A stretch of 64,000 nucleotides of DNA. It comes from Bacteroidetes bacterium UBA7662. GTDB taxonomy: Bacteria; Bacteroidota; Bacteroidia; UBA7662. The position numbers were made by a program, and so were the translations under genes. The notes below the pieces were generated by a model. That model did no database searches. It worked only from the letters and a program-made list of their open reading frames with translations, and had not been told where the DNA came from. Position 1 is the stretch's first letter, and every line of letters begins with the position of its first letter. This document shows, one piece after another, positions 19,434 through 28,524 of this stretch. The stretch covers positions 1,197 to 65,196 of the forward strand of contig DLHS01000015.1 of assembly GCA_002483345.1 (NCBI GenBank). The letters are read 5' to 3'.

Positions 19434-20030
19434 ATGTTTACAGGAATCATCGAAGCCCTTGGAAAAGTTATTGGTGTAGTGCATGAGCTGCAGAATGTTC
19501 ACCTGACCATACAGTCACCTGTTTCGGGCGAATTGAAAGTAGATCAAAGCGTAGCCCACAATGGTATTTGTCTGACCGTGGTAGCCTGTGATGCAACCAC
19601 GCACACGGTGACAGCCGTGAGTGAGACCATCAGAAAAACAAATCTGAGTGACTGGAAAACAGGCAGTCTGGTAAACCTGGAACGTTGTATGCCTGCCAAC
19701 GGCCGCTTTGATGGTCACATTGTTCAGGGACATGTTGACCAGACAGCAAAATGCATTGGCAGGACGGAAGAGGGAGGGAGCTGGCGTTTTACTTTTCAGT
19801 ATGATGCTTCCACCGGAAATGTGACAGTAGAGAAGGGATCTGTTTGTGTCAACGGTGTTAGTCTGACAGTAGTTGATGCCGCCGTCGAATCTTTTTCTGT
19901 TGCAATCATTCCTTATACTTTTGAACATACCCAATTCCAACACCTGTTGGTAGGTGATATGGTTAATATTGAGTTTGATATACTGGGCAAGTATATGCGC
20001 AGACTGTTAGATAAACAATTGCATGGCTGA
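19434..20030 (+). CDS. ribE: Riboflavin synthase, alpha-type subunit
   Basis: 198 residues, the usual length. It dismutates two 6,7-dimethyl-8-ribityllumazines to riboflavin. The N-terminal hallmark MFTGIIEALGKV is present. Two homologous lumazine-binding barrels are visible: barrel 1 with VAHNGICLTVV and NLERCM, barrel 2 with GHIVQGHVDQTAKC, GSVCVNGVSLTVVDA and VNIEFDILGKY. No riboswitch is expected or seen: a -7 element abuts the ATG, leaving no leader. The gene overlaps the next start by 8 bp. Confidence 0.96.
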   Translation: MFTGIIEALGKVIGVVHELQNVHLTIQSPVSGELKVDQSVAHNGICLTVVACDATTHTVTAVSETIRKTNLSDWKTGSLVNLERCMPANGRFDGHIVQGHVDQTAKCIGRTEEGGSWRFTFQYDASTGNVTVEKGSVCVNGVSLTVVDAAVESFSVAIIPYTFEHTQFQHLLVGDMVNIEFDILGKYMRRLLDKQLHG

Positions 20031-20703
20031 TTCAAATCGTTTGGAAGAAACACTGACATTCCTGAAAGCATTGTCAGAGAACAATAACAAGGCGTGGTTT
20101 GACGAAAACCGTAAAACCTATGACGACTGCAGGGAAGGGTTTGTAGAACTCATCCAGGATTGGATAGATCTGGCTATCCAAAATGACCCTGAACTGATGG
20201 GACAAACAACCAAATCAGCTATTTTCAGAATTAACAGGGATGTCCGGTTTTCGGCCAATAAGAGTCCGTATAAATCAAACTTCTCTGCGTACCTGTCTAA
20301 AGGGGGTAAAAAATTTCCCGGAGCAGGTTATTATTTCCACCTTGATCCCAAGGGATCTTTTTTTGCCTGCGGGGTATGGATGCCGGAGACTTCTGTTTTA
20401 CAAGCCATACGACAGGAAATAGATTATAATCTGGCAGATTTTGAATCCATACTTTCCAGACCATCCTTTAAAAAGTGGTTTTCCGGTGTGGAAGGGGAAA
20501 AACTCAGTCGTCCTCCTAAAGGTTATGAAGCAGAAAACCCAGCGATAGAATTCATCAAAAGGAAGAGTTTTATTGTTTCTACACCACTTTCTGAAAAAGT
20601 ACTGCTTACAAAAAAGCTTGCAGTAACCCTGGGTACCTTAACCCTGGAAGCTAAACCATTCGCTGATTTTCTCAATCAGGCGCTGGCAGGTTCCGACCAT
20701 TAG
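20023..20703 (+). CDS. DUF2461 domain-containing protein
   Basis: 226 residues. It matches the DUF2461/TIGR02453 family, of unknown function: an N-terminal LTFLKALSENNNKAWFDENRKTY segment, a central IFRINRDVRFSANKSPYKSNFSAYL segment and the GYYFHLDPKGSFFACGVWMP core. No signal peptide is present, so it is probably cytoplasmic. The start overlaps the ribE end by 8 bp, suggesting coupled translation, but no functional link to riboflavin is known. Its stop overlaps the stop of the convergent kinase gene by 4 bp. Confidence 0.88.
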   Translation: MADSNRLEETLTFLKALSENNNKAWFDENRKTYDDCREGFVELIQDWIDLAIQNDPELMGQTTKSAIFRINRDVRFSANKSPYKSNFSAYLSKGGKKFPGAGYYFHLDPKGSFFACGVWMPETSVLQAIRQEIDYNLADFESILSRPSFKKWFSGVEGEKLSRPPKGYEAENPAIEFIKRKSFIVSTPLSEKVLLTKKLAVTLGTLTLEAKPFADFLNQALAGSDH

Positions 20704-23282
20704 GGCCGGGTACAATAACGTATCAGTACTTCGTACAATTCGGATTTATCAATCGGTTTTCTGATGGTAATGTTCATACCGCTTGCAAGACCTTCCCTTG
20801 CACTTTCCTGAAATACATCAGCTGTAATACCAATAACAGGTATGTTTGGCTGGAGTACTTTGCTTGTTGCGGAACGTATTTCCCTCGTACACGCCAGACC
20901 ATCCATGACCGGCATGTGGAAGTCCATCATGACCCCGTTATATCGGTTTTGTTGCAGCATTTCAAGGGCAATTTGACCGTTTTTAGCGAATTCAAGCGTG
21001 ATTTGATGCTTGTTAAGGAGCAACGACATTACCTTTTGGTTCATATCATTATCCTCAACATAAAGCAGCCTGAGACCCGTCAGTTTTTCAAGCTTAACCA
21101 ATTGTTTGGCTTGAGCAACTTCTTTTGATTTTTCAGGTAATTCAAAGTTCATTTCAAAGCTAAACTCTGAACCTACCCCCGGCGTAGATCTGAGTTTAAT
21201 CTCAGAATCAAACATTTGAAGCAGGCGCCGGGTGATGGTTAAACCCAGACCAGTACCACCGTACATGCGTTGTATGTCACGGCTACCCTGGTTAAAACTT
21301 TCAAATATTTCTGTTTGTTTGTCAGATTCGATACCAATACCTGTGTCTTTTACTTCAAAACGGATACGGACGGAATTTCCCAGTTGTTTGATCAGCTTAC
21401 AACTTACATGGACCGTCCCTTCATTGGTGAATTTCACAGCATTTGAGGTCAGATTAAGCAAAATCTGAAAGAGTCTTGCGGGATCGGCAATTACATAATG
21501 CGGAATTTCTTCAGGGATTTCAAGTGTCAGTTCAATGGACTTTTGTCTGGCCCGGAAACTAAGGCTGTTATTCAGCTCTTTGAACAAACGGTGCAGGTCA
21601 GTCGCCACAAAATCCAGTTTAATTTTGCCTTCTTCGATGCTGGCAATATCCAGGATGTCATTGATAATTACCAGGAGCAAATCAGCGGCATATTTGATGG
21701 ATTGTAGTTTGTCAAAGGAAACTGTATCCTTGATTTCCTCCATCAGAAGATCCGTCAGCCCGATGATGGAATTCATGGGGGTACGGATTTCATGGCTCAT
21801 ATGGGATAAAAACTCTGATTTGGCTTGTAAAAGCTTTTCGGCTTGCAGCTTCGACTTTTCTATCGCGTGCAGACTTTCTTCGATCTCCCTTTTTTGTTTT
21901 TCAATGATTTCATTTTGCTCTACCAGCTTTTTATTGTTACGGCCTTTTTGAAAGAGTGCCCAGACCATAGCCATCAGCGCTAGCACACTTAGTACCGCCG
22001 ATGCAATGAGGTAACGGTTTCTCAGCCTTACTTTATCTATCAGCACCTGCTGTTTAGCCAGACTTTCCTGACTGCGGAGTAATTCCGACTCTTTGGTACT
22101 TAACAGAAACTTAAGCTCCATATCCGCCAGTTTCCGGTCTATTTCCTGTTTTTGGCTGATGGAGTCGAGGCTTGTCAGTTTCTCATGATAAAGCAGTGCT
22201 GATTTATAATCCTGAATACTTTTGAAATGATCGTATAAACTTCTTGCCGCGACTTTAGCCTGTGCAAGGTGCTCCACCTGGTCGGCATACTCCAGTGCCT
22301 CCTTCAGTATAGATACCGCCATGGCAGGACGGTTAAACAAAAACAACTGGTTAGCATATTGAATGGAAACCTCATTGTAGTCATTTATAAATCTGATTTC
22401 TTTAAAACGGGCTTTTGCTTCTTCATATGCTTTCTGACCAGCTGCAAAATTACCCCTGGCAAACTCTATCCTGCCACGGGTTACAAAGGTCCATGCCAGC
22501 TCATTCCATACTTTGTGTCTGGTGAAGTTTTCCTTCGCCAGATCTATATACTTCACCGCATTATCGTATTCCTTCATGCGGAGATAGAGATTGGATATGT
22601 ACTGTTGAGAGTGACCAATCAGGATATAATCCTTATCCTTTTCTCTTGTTTCCAGCGCTAAAAGGAAATATTGAAGGGCATTTTCGTAGTCCCCCTGTTG
22701 TCGGTAAACAAGGGCCATATTGTTTTGAGCTACGGCCAGCGCTTTCAGGTGATTTGTTGTTTCCGCACGGTTGGCAGCATCCTGATAATAGGCAATGGCT
22801 TTGGCATAGTCTCGTTGGTCGTAATAAATGTTACCAATGTCTATGAGCGCAAAATGGGTGTAGTTGGTACGTTTGTATTTGTTTTCTATGTCCAGTGCTT
22901 TCAGATACGCGTCCAGTGCCAGATCTGAATAACCTTTTTCACGGTAAATATTGCCTTTGGCTGTATAGAAGAAACCGGAGAAATCTTCCCGATTGGCTTT
23001 GACAGTAAGTCTTAGACCATCATCGGCAAAGTATATTCCCTTGTTGGGCAGCAACCGGCTGAATTTATTGGCCAGCTCCAGGGCCAGTTCCAGTGTTACT
23101 GTATCATATTTGCCCCTTTCTTTCCTGATTTCAAGGGCTGACTCGAGACTGTCCAGGTAACGGACCTCGAAATTTTCGCCTATTACTATGGTCCGGTTAC
23201 TGTCTGTATTGATTACAATACCTTTTGCAGCAATGCTCCAGAACAAAAGAAAGAGAAGGGCCGGCGAATAACGCAAATCCAA
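20700..23282 (-). CDS. Periplasmic-TPR hybrid sensor histidine kinase
   Basis: 860 residues from a TTG start (MDLRYSPALLFLLFWSIAAKG, a signal sequence); no ATG fits, and a -7-like TAATTTAG lies at 23304-23297. Tetratricopeptide repeats fill about residues 80-400 (GDYENALQYFLLALETREK and similar), then one membrane helix (about 425-445), a coiled coil (to about 485), a HisKA domain with SHEIRTP (His near 496), HATPase_c (GGTGLGLTITRRLLQMF), and a C-terminal receiver (LLYVEDNDMN, MMDFHMPVMDG, IRKPIDKSEL). The sensor region faces the periplasm. No DNA-binding output is present, so the signal must pass to another protein. The partner is unknown. Confidence 0.9.
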   Translation of the reverse strand: MDLRYSPALLFLLFWSIAAKGIVINTDSNRTIVIGENFEVRYLDSLESALEIRKERGKYDTVTLELALELANKFSRLLPNKGIYFADDGLRLTVKANREDFSGFFYTAKGNIYREKGYSDLALDAYLKALDIENKYKRTNYTHFALIDIGNIYYDQRDYAKAIAYYQDAANRAETTNHLKALAVAQNNMALVYRQQGDYENALQYFLLALETREKDKDYILIGHSQQYISNLYLRMKEYDNAVKYIDLAKENFTRHKVWNELAWTFVTRGRIEFARGNFAAGQKAYEEAKARFKEIRFINDYNEVSIQYANQLFLFNRPAMAVSILKEALEYADQVEHLAQAKVAARSLYDHFKSIQDYKSALLYHEKLTSLDSISQKQEIDRKLADMELKFLLSTKESELLRSQESLAKQQVLIDKVRLRNRYLIASAVLSVLALMAMVWALFQKGRNNKKLVEQNEIIEKQKREIEESLHAIEKSKLQAEKLLQAKSEFLSHMSHEIRTPMNSIIGLTDLLMEEIKDTVSFDKLQSIKYAADLLLVIINDILDIASIEEGKIKLDFVATDLHRLFKELNNSLSFRARQKSIELTLEIPEEIPHYVIADPARLFQILLNLTSNAVKFTNEGTVHVSCKLIKQLGNSVRIRFEVKDTGIGIESDKQTEIFESFNQGSRDIQRMYGGTGLGLTITRRLLQMFDSEIKLRSTPGVGSEFSFEMNFELPEKSKEVAQAKQLVKLEKLTGLRLLYVEDNDMNQKVMSLLLNKHQITLEFAKNGQIALEMLQQNRYNGVMMDFHMPVMDGLACTREIRSATSKVLQPNIPVIGITADVFQESAREGLASGMNITIRKPIDKSELYEVLIRYCTRP

Positions 23283-23361
23283 TAATTGTTTGAACCCTAA
23301 ATTAACGAATCAACCCTTACAATTACGCATGCCATGAAATAAGCAGCATGCTTTTAGAAGG

Positions 23362-23394
23362 GAAAAAAAGAAGGTCGCCTTTTCGGGCGACCTT
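23362..23394 (-). terminator. Terminator of the lipoprotein-AbgT-YceI operon
   Basis: On the minus strand a 9-bp perfect stem AAGGTCGCC/GGCGACCTT (23394-23386 with 23379-23371) is followed by CTTTTTTTCCC. Confidence 0.92.
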
Positions 23395-23413
23395 AACAAC
23401 AGGTTGTTAAATC

Positions 23414-24070
23414 TTATTTTTGAGCAGCATACAATTCAAAGCTGATACCTATCTGATCACTGATTACTTTGTCTCCGAGCTCCGGAAAAAACTTTCCGGA
23501 ACGATATTTAATGTCCCAAAGCGTACGGTCGATTTCAAAAGCTGCCCTTGCCAGTATTTTGTTCGTTTCAAAGGTGACAGTAGCCGGGAAGCGGATTCCT
23601 TGTTTGATTCCTTTTATCGTTAAATCTCCACTTACAAGTGTGTTGTTGCCAGCCTCATCAGGGCCGGCTAAACTTTCAACACCGGTAATTTCGAAAACTG
23701 CCTCCGGAAACAAAACTGCACTGAAAAAATCTTCTGATTTCAGATGATCTGTCAGATCAGCTTTTTTCCCGGGATCTGTCAGATCCAACACCTCGATTTT
23801 ATTCATATCGAGTGTGAAGGAACCTCCGGTAAGCTGATTGCTGTCTGCAAACAATAAACCTTTGCTGATAGCAACTGTGCCAAAATGTTTACCGGTGAGT
23901 TTCTGACCTAACCATTTGATCTGGTTGTTTTTCTCAACTACATAAGCCTTACCATCATTGGTGGCAACCAGATCAGTGGTTTCGACTGTTTCGGCTTTTT
24001 TTTCAGCAGTATTACAGGCAGTTAATGAAACAACAGCCAGCCATAGCAGCACGGAATTTTTCTTAAGCAT
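23414..24070 (-). CDS. YceI-family lipoprotein
   Basis: 218 residues. A lipoprotein signal ends in SLTAC with the acylated Cys at position 19. The YceI lipocalin-like barrel follows: IKWLGQKLTGKHFGTVAIS, SFTLDMNKIEV, DHLKSEDFF, FEITGVE and GDLTIKGIKQGIRFPATV. YceI proteins bind long-chain isoprenoid or lipid-like ligands in the periplasm. The gene lies 39 bp after abgT-like on the same strand and ends before a strong terminator, so it is the last gene of the three-gene operon. A perfect palindrome GGTTATAACC sits at 24081-24090 just upstream of its ATG and could be an internal control site. Confidence 0.9.
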   Translation of the reverse strand: MLKKNSVLLWLAVVSLTACNTAEKKAETVETTDLVATNDGKAYVVEKNNQIKWLGQKLTGKHFGTVAISKGLLFADSNQLTGGSFTLDMNKIEVLDLTDPGKKADLTDHLKSEDFFSAVLFPEAVFEITGVESLAGPDEAGNNTLVSGDLTIKGIKQGIRFPATVTFETNKILARAAFEIDRTLWDIKYRSGKFFPELGDKVISDQIGISFELYAAQK

Positions 24071-24109
24071 ATCTTTTTGGGGTTATAACCATATAGAACG
24101 CTGAATGGT

Positions 24110-25639
24110 TTAAGGGATTACAGGTAAAAGGACATTTGATCCGGGCCCAATGGGTAAACCGAAAGAAATCCAGATCCCGAACAAGATCATCCAGCCTATC
24201 AGGAAAGTAATGGAATAGGGTAGCATCGTTGAAATAACAGTCCCGATTCCTGCTTTTTTATCGTATCGCTGTATAAAAGCCACAATGAGTGCGAAATACG
24301 ACATCATCGGAGAGATGATATTGGTCACACTGTCTCCGATTCTGTAGGCGCACTGCGTGAATTCAGGACTGTACCCGAGCAGCATAAACATTGGGATAAA
24401 GACGGGTGCCATGATCGCCCATTTGGCAGAGGCACTGCCCATGATCAGGTTGATGGTTGCAGCAATGAGAATAAAGGCACTCATCAGGGCAATGTCGTTC
24501 ATGCCGGAAGCTTTCAGTACTTCTGCACCCTGTATGGCGAAGATCAGCCCCAGGTTGGTCCAGTTGAAGTAGGCCACAAACTGAGCTGCAAAAAATACCA
24601 GGACAATATAAGATCCAAGGGTTTCCATGGATTTGGACATGCCTTTCATCACATCACTGTCGTTTTTAAAAGTGCCTGCCGCGACGCCATAGGCAATTCC
24701 ACACAAAGCTGCGCTTAGGAAAATAAAGGCAACTATCCCCGACATGAAGGGTGATTTCAGGATACCACCGGTTTCGGGATCCCGTAAATAGCCATCAGCC
24801 GGGAGGAGACCACCCAGCAAAAAAGCTACAAAAGCCAGCAGCATAATTCCTGACCAGCGTAACCCTTTTTTCTCTGCGGAAGTGAGCTCCCGTATTTCTT
24901 CCGGTTTTTCATCACCGGTATAAGCGCCAAGCCGTGGAACCACCACTTTTTCCGTTACCCAGGTACCCAGCAGGGTAATGATAAAGGTGGAGGCAAACAT
25001 AAAATAATAATTTGCCGCAGGATTTACAGTGTAGGCAGGGTCGATGATACGCGCAGCCTCTTCCGACAACCCTGCCAACAATGGGTCAATGGTGCCCAGC
25101 AGGATGTTGGCACTGTACCCCCCGGATACCCCGGCAAAGGCTGCTGCCAGTCCTGCCAGCGGATGACGACCGGCTGCCAGAAAGATTACAGCTGCCAGCG
25201 GAACCAGCAAAACGTATCCTACCTCACTGGCAGTATTGGAAATAACACCGCAAAACACGATGACAATCGTTAAGAGTTGTTTGGGAGCGGCAAGGACAAT
25301 CTTCCGCAGGAGGGTTCCGATCAGGCCGCTTCCTTCAGCGATGCCAATACCCAAAAGCGCTACCAGGACAGTGCCCAGCGGAGCAAAACTGGTGAAATTC
25401 ACCACCATTTTCTCCAGTATCATATGCAGTCCCTTGGCTGATACAAGATTAACAGGTGTAATGATTTCTCCCGTACCCGGGTGTACAACACTTAGATTGA
25501 ATTGGGCAGCAACCCAGGATAGTAACACCACCAACGCTGCAAAACTTGCAAACAAGGTAGCAGGGTGGGGCAGGGCATTACCCAGGCGCTCTATAACCGA
25601 CAGAAAGCGGTCTACGGCAGATCGTTTTTTGATTGTCAT
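24110..25639 (-). CDS. AbgT-family transporter
   Basis: 509 residues with about 11-13 membrane helices. It matches the AbgT family (p-aminobenzoyl-glutamate uptake in E. coli; some members export sulfonamides): N-terminal ERLGNALPHPATLF, the GIAEGSGLIGTLLR segment, the re-entrant-loop segments SNTASEVGYVLLVPLAA and GGYSANILLGTIDPLLAG, and the C-terminal MSYFALIVAF. The start ATG overlaps the stop of the upstream lipoprotein gene (ATGA), so the two are translationally coupled. The substrate cannot be told from sequence. Confidence 0.93.
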   Translation of the reverse strand: MTIKKRSAVDRFLSVIERLGNALPHPATLFASFAALVVLLSWVAAQFNLSVVHPGTGEIITPVNLVSAKGLHMILEKMVVNFTSFAPLGTVLVALLGIGIAEGSGLIGTLLRKIVLAAPKQLLTIVIVFCGVISNTASEVGYVLLVPLAAVIFLAAGRHPLAGLAAAFAGVSGGYSANILLGTIDPLLAGLSEEAARIIDPAYTVNPAANYYFMFASTFIITLLGTWVTEKVVVPRLGAYTGDEKPEEIRELTSAEKKGLRWSGIMLLAFVAFLLGGLLPADGYLRDPETGGILKSPFMSGIVAFIFLSAALCGIAYGVAAGTFKNDSDVMKGMSKSMETLGSYIVLVFFAAQFVAYFNWTNLGLIFAIQGAEVLKASGMNDIALMSAFILIAATINLIMGSASAKWAIMAPVFIPMFMLLGYSPEFTQCAYRIGDSVTNIISPMMSYFALIVAFIQRYDKKAGIGTVISTMLPYSITFLIGWMILFGIWISFGLPIGPGSNVLLPVIP

Positions 25640-26238
25640 TTGATGAATTTTATAACATGTTGAGCCTCCAGTGAAATGGAGTCTATTTCATACTGTTTGA
25701 AATGCCCGCTGGCAAAATCAAGGATATCCTCTGTTTTTAAATCACTGGGTTTACGACCATATTTTTTGGCTTCGGCGGTGTTCAGGATAACAATCCACTT
25801 GCCTCCTTTCATCAGATTTTGCCAGATACTTACCATGGCCAGCTGGTTCTGTCGAAGACCGATGGGCCGCCCGAAAAAAGTAGCGCCGCTGATGACAGCT
25901 TTGTAATTCATCTGTCCGGGGAGCTGGTGGTTTTTGGTATCAATAAATGTATAATTGGCAATGTGCGCACTGTACAGATCGGACAAAGCCTGCCTGTTTT
26001 TCTCAGGGGCGACCAAATCAAGTTTTTGGCCCTTTTCCATTAGCTTGAGGCAGAAATCCGGCTCATCTACAGGGAAAATCAACACCTTTTGATCAGTACC
26101 TGCATCCGTCCATTTCAGGAAGGGGGTAACCGATTGCCATTCGGTCTGCGCTGCTGTCTTTGTTTTTTTCTTAAACAAGCTGCAGGCACCAAGCGTTAAG
26201 CTACCACAAAGGAAGAGGAAGAATAGTTTTCGTATCAT
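25636..26238 (-). CDS. Lipoprotein of unknown function
   Basis: 200 residues. The lipoprotein signal MIRKLFFLFLCGSLTLGAC places the acylated Cys at 19. I do not recognise the mature domain. It contains PDFCLKLMEKGQKL, KAVISGATFFGRPIGLRQNQLAMVSIW and GGKWIVILNTAEAKKYG; the predicted fold is mixed alpha/beta with no obvious catalytic motif. It is the first gene of an operon with the AbgT transporter (4-bp ATGA overlap) and YceI, suggesting that it assists transport or substrate capture at the membrane; this is inference only. Confidence 0.75.
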   Translation of the reverse strand: MIRKLFFLFLCGSLTLGACSLFKKKTKTAAQTEWQSVTPFLKWTDAGTDQKVLIFPVDEPDFCLKLMEKGQKLDLVAPEKNRQALSDLYSAHIANYTFIDTKNHQLPGQMNYKAVISGATFFGRPIGLRQNQLAMVSIWQNLMKGGKWIVILNTAEAKKYGRKPSDLKTEDILDFASGHFKQYEIDSISLEAQHVIKFIK

Positions 26239-26247
26239 GATAAGTCA

Positions 26248-26277
26248 CGAAGATAATCAACTCAGTCAGCCAACAAA
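26248..26277 (-). promoter_or_regulatory. Promoter of the lipoprotein-AbgT-YceI operon
   Basis: On the minus strand TTTG (26277-26274) and TATCTTCG (26255-26248, one mismatch to TAnnTTTG) are separated by 18 bp. The start codon follows 10 bases after the -7 box. Confidence 0.55.
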
Positions 26278-26299
26278 GCCCTTAGATTGCACTGATTGT

Positions 26300-26307
26300 T
26301 AATTTTG
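26300..26307 (+). promoter_or_regulatory. -7 element TAATTTTG directly before the deacetylase gene
   Basis: A perfect TAnnTTTG whose last G is 5 bases before the GTG start at 26312, as at ribE. It suggests a leaderless transcript that starts at GTG. Confidence 0.6.
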
Positions 26308-26311
26308 CTCT

Positions 26312-27214
26312 GTGTATCGCATCGCCTATCACCCTGTTTTCTGTCATCCGTTGCCTGAGGGACATCGTTTCCCCATGCAGAAATATGAGCTTTTACCGGA
26401 GCAGTTGCTTTATGAAGGGACGATCAGCCGGCAACAGTTATTCACACCCGAACCTCTGGAAGATGAGGTGGTATGCCGGGTACATGATGCCGGATACCTG
26501 GCCAGGATGAAAGCAGTTTCCCTGACAGCGAAAGAAATCAGGAAAATTGGATTTCCGCTTTCAGAAGCACTGGTGGAAAGAGAACTCCGTATCGCAAAGG
26601 GAACGGTAGAAGCCTGTCTTTTTGCCCGGGAAGACAGCATTGCTTTTAACATTGCCGGTGGTACCCATCACGCGTATCGCGCTGCCGGCGAGGGGTTTTG
26701 CCTGCTCAACGACCAGGCCATAGCAGCGCAGTGGCTGCTGGACCGGCAACTGGCAGCAAACATCCTGATAGTCGATCTGGACGTGCATCAGGGCAATGGA
26801 ACGGCTTCTATTTTTGCGGAAGAAAGGCGGGTGTTCACGTTTAGTATGCACGGCAGTGACAATTACCCCCACCACAAAGAGAAATCCGACCTGGATATGG
26901 CGCTGCCAACCGGAATGACAGATGCTGCGTACCTTCCCTTGCTGGAGGAAACCCTTTACAGCTTGCAGGAAAGCCTGAAACCTGATTTTATCTTTTATCA
27001 GGCAGGCGTTGATGTGCTGGAAACAGATAAACTGGGTAAACTCAAACTTACCCGGGCAGGCTGTGCGCAGCGCGACCGTCTGGTACTGACAATGGCAAAA
27101 GCCGCCGGAATTCCGGTGGTTGTTTGTATGGGAGGGGGTTATTCCAACCGTATCAGCGATATATTGGAAGCACATGCGAATACTTATCGGGTAGCCAACG
27201 AAATATTTTGCTGA
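26312..27214 (+). CDS. Histone deacetylase-family (class IV-like) deacetylase
   Basis: 300 residues from a GTG start (MYRIAYHPVF). Features of the arginase/HDAC fold are visible: NIAGGTHHAYRAAGEGFCLLND (the tandem His of the charge relay), VDLDVHQGNGTASIF (Zn ligands Asp and His), SMHGSDNYPHHKE, and QAGVDVLETDKLGKLKLT (third Zn-ligand Asp). It is closest in look to bacterial HDAC11/acetoin-utilisation-like enzymes acting on acetylated lysines or acetylpolyamines; the substrate is not determinable. A -7 box sits 5 bases before the GTG. It leads an apparent operon with the DUF4412-like and Nudix genes. Confidence 0.92.
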   Translation: MYRIAYHPVFCHPLPEGHRFPMQKYELLPEQLLYEGTISRQQLFTPEPLEDEVVCRVHDAGYLARMKAVSLTAKEIRKIGFPLSEALVERELRIAKGTVEACLFAREDSIAFNIAGGTHHAYRAAGEGFCLLNDQAIAAQWLLDRQLAANILIVDLDVHQGNGTASIFAEERRVFTFSMHGSDNYPHHKEKSDLDMALPTGMTDAAYLPLLEETLYSLQESLKPDFIFYQAGVDVLETDKLGKLKLTRAGCAQRDRLVLTMAKAAGIPVVVCMGGGYSNRISDILEAHANTYRVANEIFC

Positions 27215-27256
27215 AGCTCTCGTTACCGACCTTTATTTTTGGTAAAAATCCAGCTC

Positions 27257-27955
27257 ATGAAATTCAGTTTCCTGTTGATTCCCTTTTATTTCCTTTTCAG
27301 CTTACAACTCTTTGCGCAAAACAAAAAAAACTTTGAAGGAACAGTTTCCTTTGATGTAAATATCAGCGGCGGTGGCAGTGAAATGGAAATGGCCAAGGCG
27401 TTTATGCCAAGTGGTTATGTATACAGCATAAAAGGAGAAAATGTACACCTGAAAACAGTTGGAGGTATGACCCAGATGATGGGAACCATTGTTTTTAATG
27501 AAAAACTGAATCAGTCGTTCATGGTAAACGATGCGCAAAAGATGGTTTTTGTTTTTAAGGAAGAAACAGCTGCAGAAACCGGAGAGCATGTCGACAAGGT
27601 CCCGCAAATCAAAAAGGGAACGGAGCCAAGACAAATCGCCGGGTATAACTGTGAGCACTACATCATCTCCCTCCCGGAGGAAGAGGGTGGTATTACCGAA
27701 ATCTGGGTCTCGGAAGAACTTAAAATCAAAATGCCCCAGGGAAGTAGCCGTGGACTGCCTGTAAATGAGCAAATAGCCCAGGCTATCAAAGGATTCCCTT
27801 TGGCTATGCGGGTAGACGCCCAGGGATTGCTTATCCACATGGAGGCCAAAGAAGTAAAACGGGAGAAAATAAATGATAGCCTCTTTGAAATGCCGAAAGG
27901 ATATGTGGTGAAAGATTTTGATCCCGCCATGTTCAGCCCGGGAGGTGTAGAGTGA
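27257..27955 (+). CDS. Exported DUF4412-like protein
   Basis: 232 residues from the ATG giving MKFSFLLIPFYFLFSLQLFAQ, a signal peptide; an upstream TTG at 27239 would add 6 residues in front of it. The mature part begins NFEGTVSFDVNISGG and includes GYNCEHYIISLPEEEGGITEIWVS and FEMPKGYVVKDFD, resembling DUF4412 proteins of unknown function in the periplasm. A TATTTTTG box (27234-27241) 16 bases upstream may give its own promoter, with 42 bp separating it from the deacetylase gene. Its stop overlaps the GTG start of the Nudix gene by 4 bp. Confidence 0.75.
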   Translation: MKFSFLLIPFYFLFSLQLFAQNKKNFEGTVSFDVNISGGGSEMEMAKAFMPSGYVYSIKGENVHLKTVGGMTQMMGTIVFNEKLNQSFMVNDAQKMVFVFKEETAAETGEHVDKVPQIKKGTEPRQIAGYNCEHYIISLPEEEGGITEIWVSEELKIKMPQGSSRGLPVNEQIAQAIKGFPLAMRVDAQGLLIHMEAKEVKREKINDSLFEMPKGYVVKDFDPAMFSPGGVE

Positions 27956-28524
27956 TTGATGAACACCACAATCCCTGGACTACCCTTGGTTCGGAACTGA
28001 AATATGAGAATCCCTGGATTAAACTTACGGAACATCAGGTACTGAACCCCGCTGGTGGTAAGGGCATTTACGGCACTGTCCATTTCAAAAATCTGGCCAT
28101 CGGCATCCTGGCAGTAGAGGAGGATATGATATGGCTGGTCGGTCAGTATCGCTATCCGCTTTCTGCTTACAGCTGGGAAATACCTGAAGGGGGTGGAAGG
28201 ATAGGTATAGACCCGCTTTTATCTGCCCAAAGGGAACTGCTGGAAGAGGTGGGGGCCAGGGCCGAACACTGGGAAGAAATAGGAAGAGCCCATCTGTCGA
28301 ATTCAGTATCTGACGAGCTGGCAATCATTTTTCTCGCCACGGGTTTGAATTATCAGGAGGCAGAACCGGAAGAAACAGAAGAACTGCAAAGGAAACAACT
28401 ACCCCTTTCCGAGGTCATGACGTTAATTCGCCAGGGGGTAATCACCGACAGCATTACTGTTCTGGCTATGCAATGGTTATATATCAGGACACTGGAAAAT
28501 CGACTTGCTGCCAGCGCTCTTTGA
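27952..28524 (+). CDS. Nudix hydrolase, ADP-ribose pyrophosphatase-like
   Basis: 190 residues from GTG 27952 (GTGA overlap with the upstream stop). The ADPRase-like pattern is visible: GQYRYPLSAYSWEIPEGGG before the Nudix helix, and REL-L-EE-V-GA matching the core REUxEExGU at about residues 90-98. The Glu expected eight positions before the Arg is Ile here, so the long consensus is incomplete, although the metal-binding RELLEE is intact. It probably cleaves ADP-ribose or related nucleoside diphosphate sugars. Its 3' end overlaps the convergent second Nudix gene by 41 bp. Confidence 0.9.
   Translation: MIDEHHNPWTTLGSELKYENPWIKLTEHQVLNPAGGKGIYGTVHFKNLAIGILAVEEDMIWLVGQYRYPLSAYSWEIPEGGGRIGIDPLLSAQRELLEEVGARAEHWEEIGRAHLSNSVSDELAIIFLATGLNYQEAEPEETEELQRKQLPLSEVMTLIRQGVITDSITVLAMQWLYIRTLENRLAASAL

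Noticed and set aside
19300..19434. FMN riboswitch before ribE
   Set aside because: The upstream gene ends 10 bp before ribE and a -7 box abuts the ATG, leaving no space for an aptamer.
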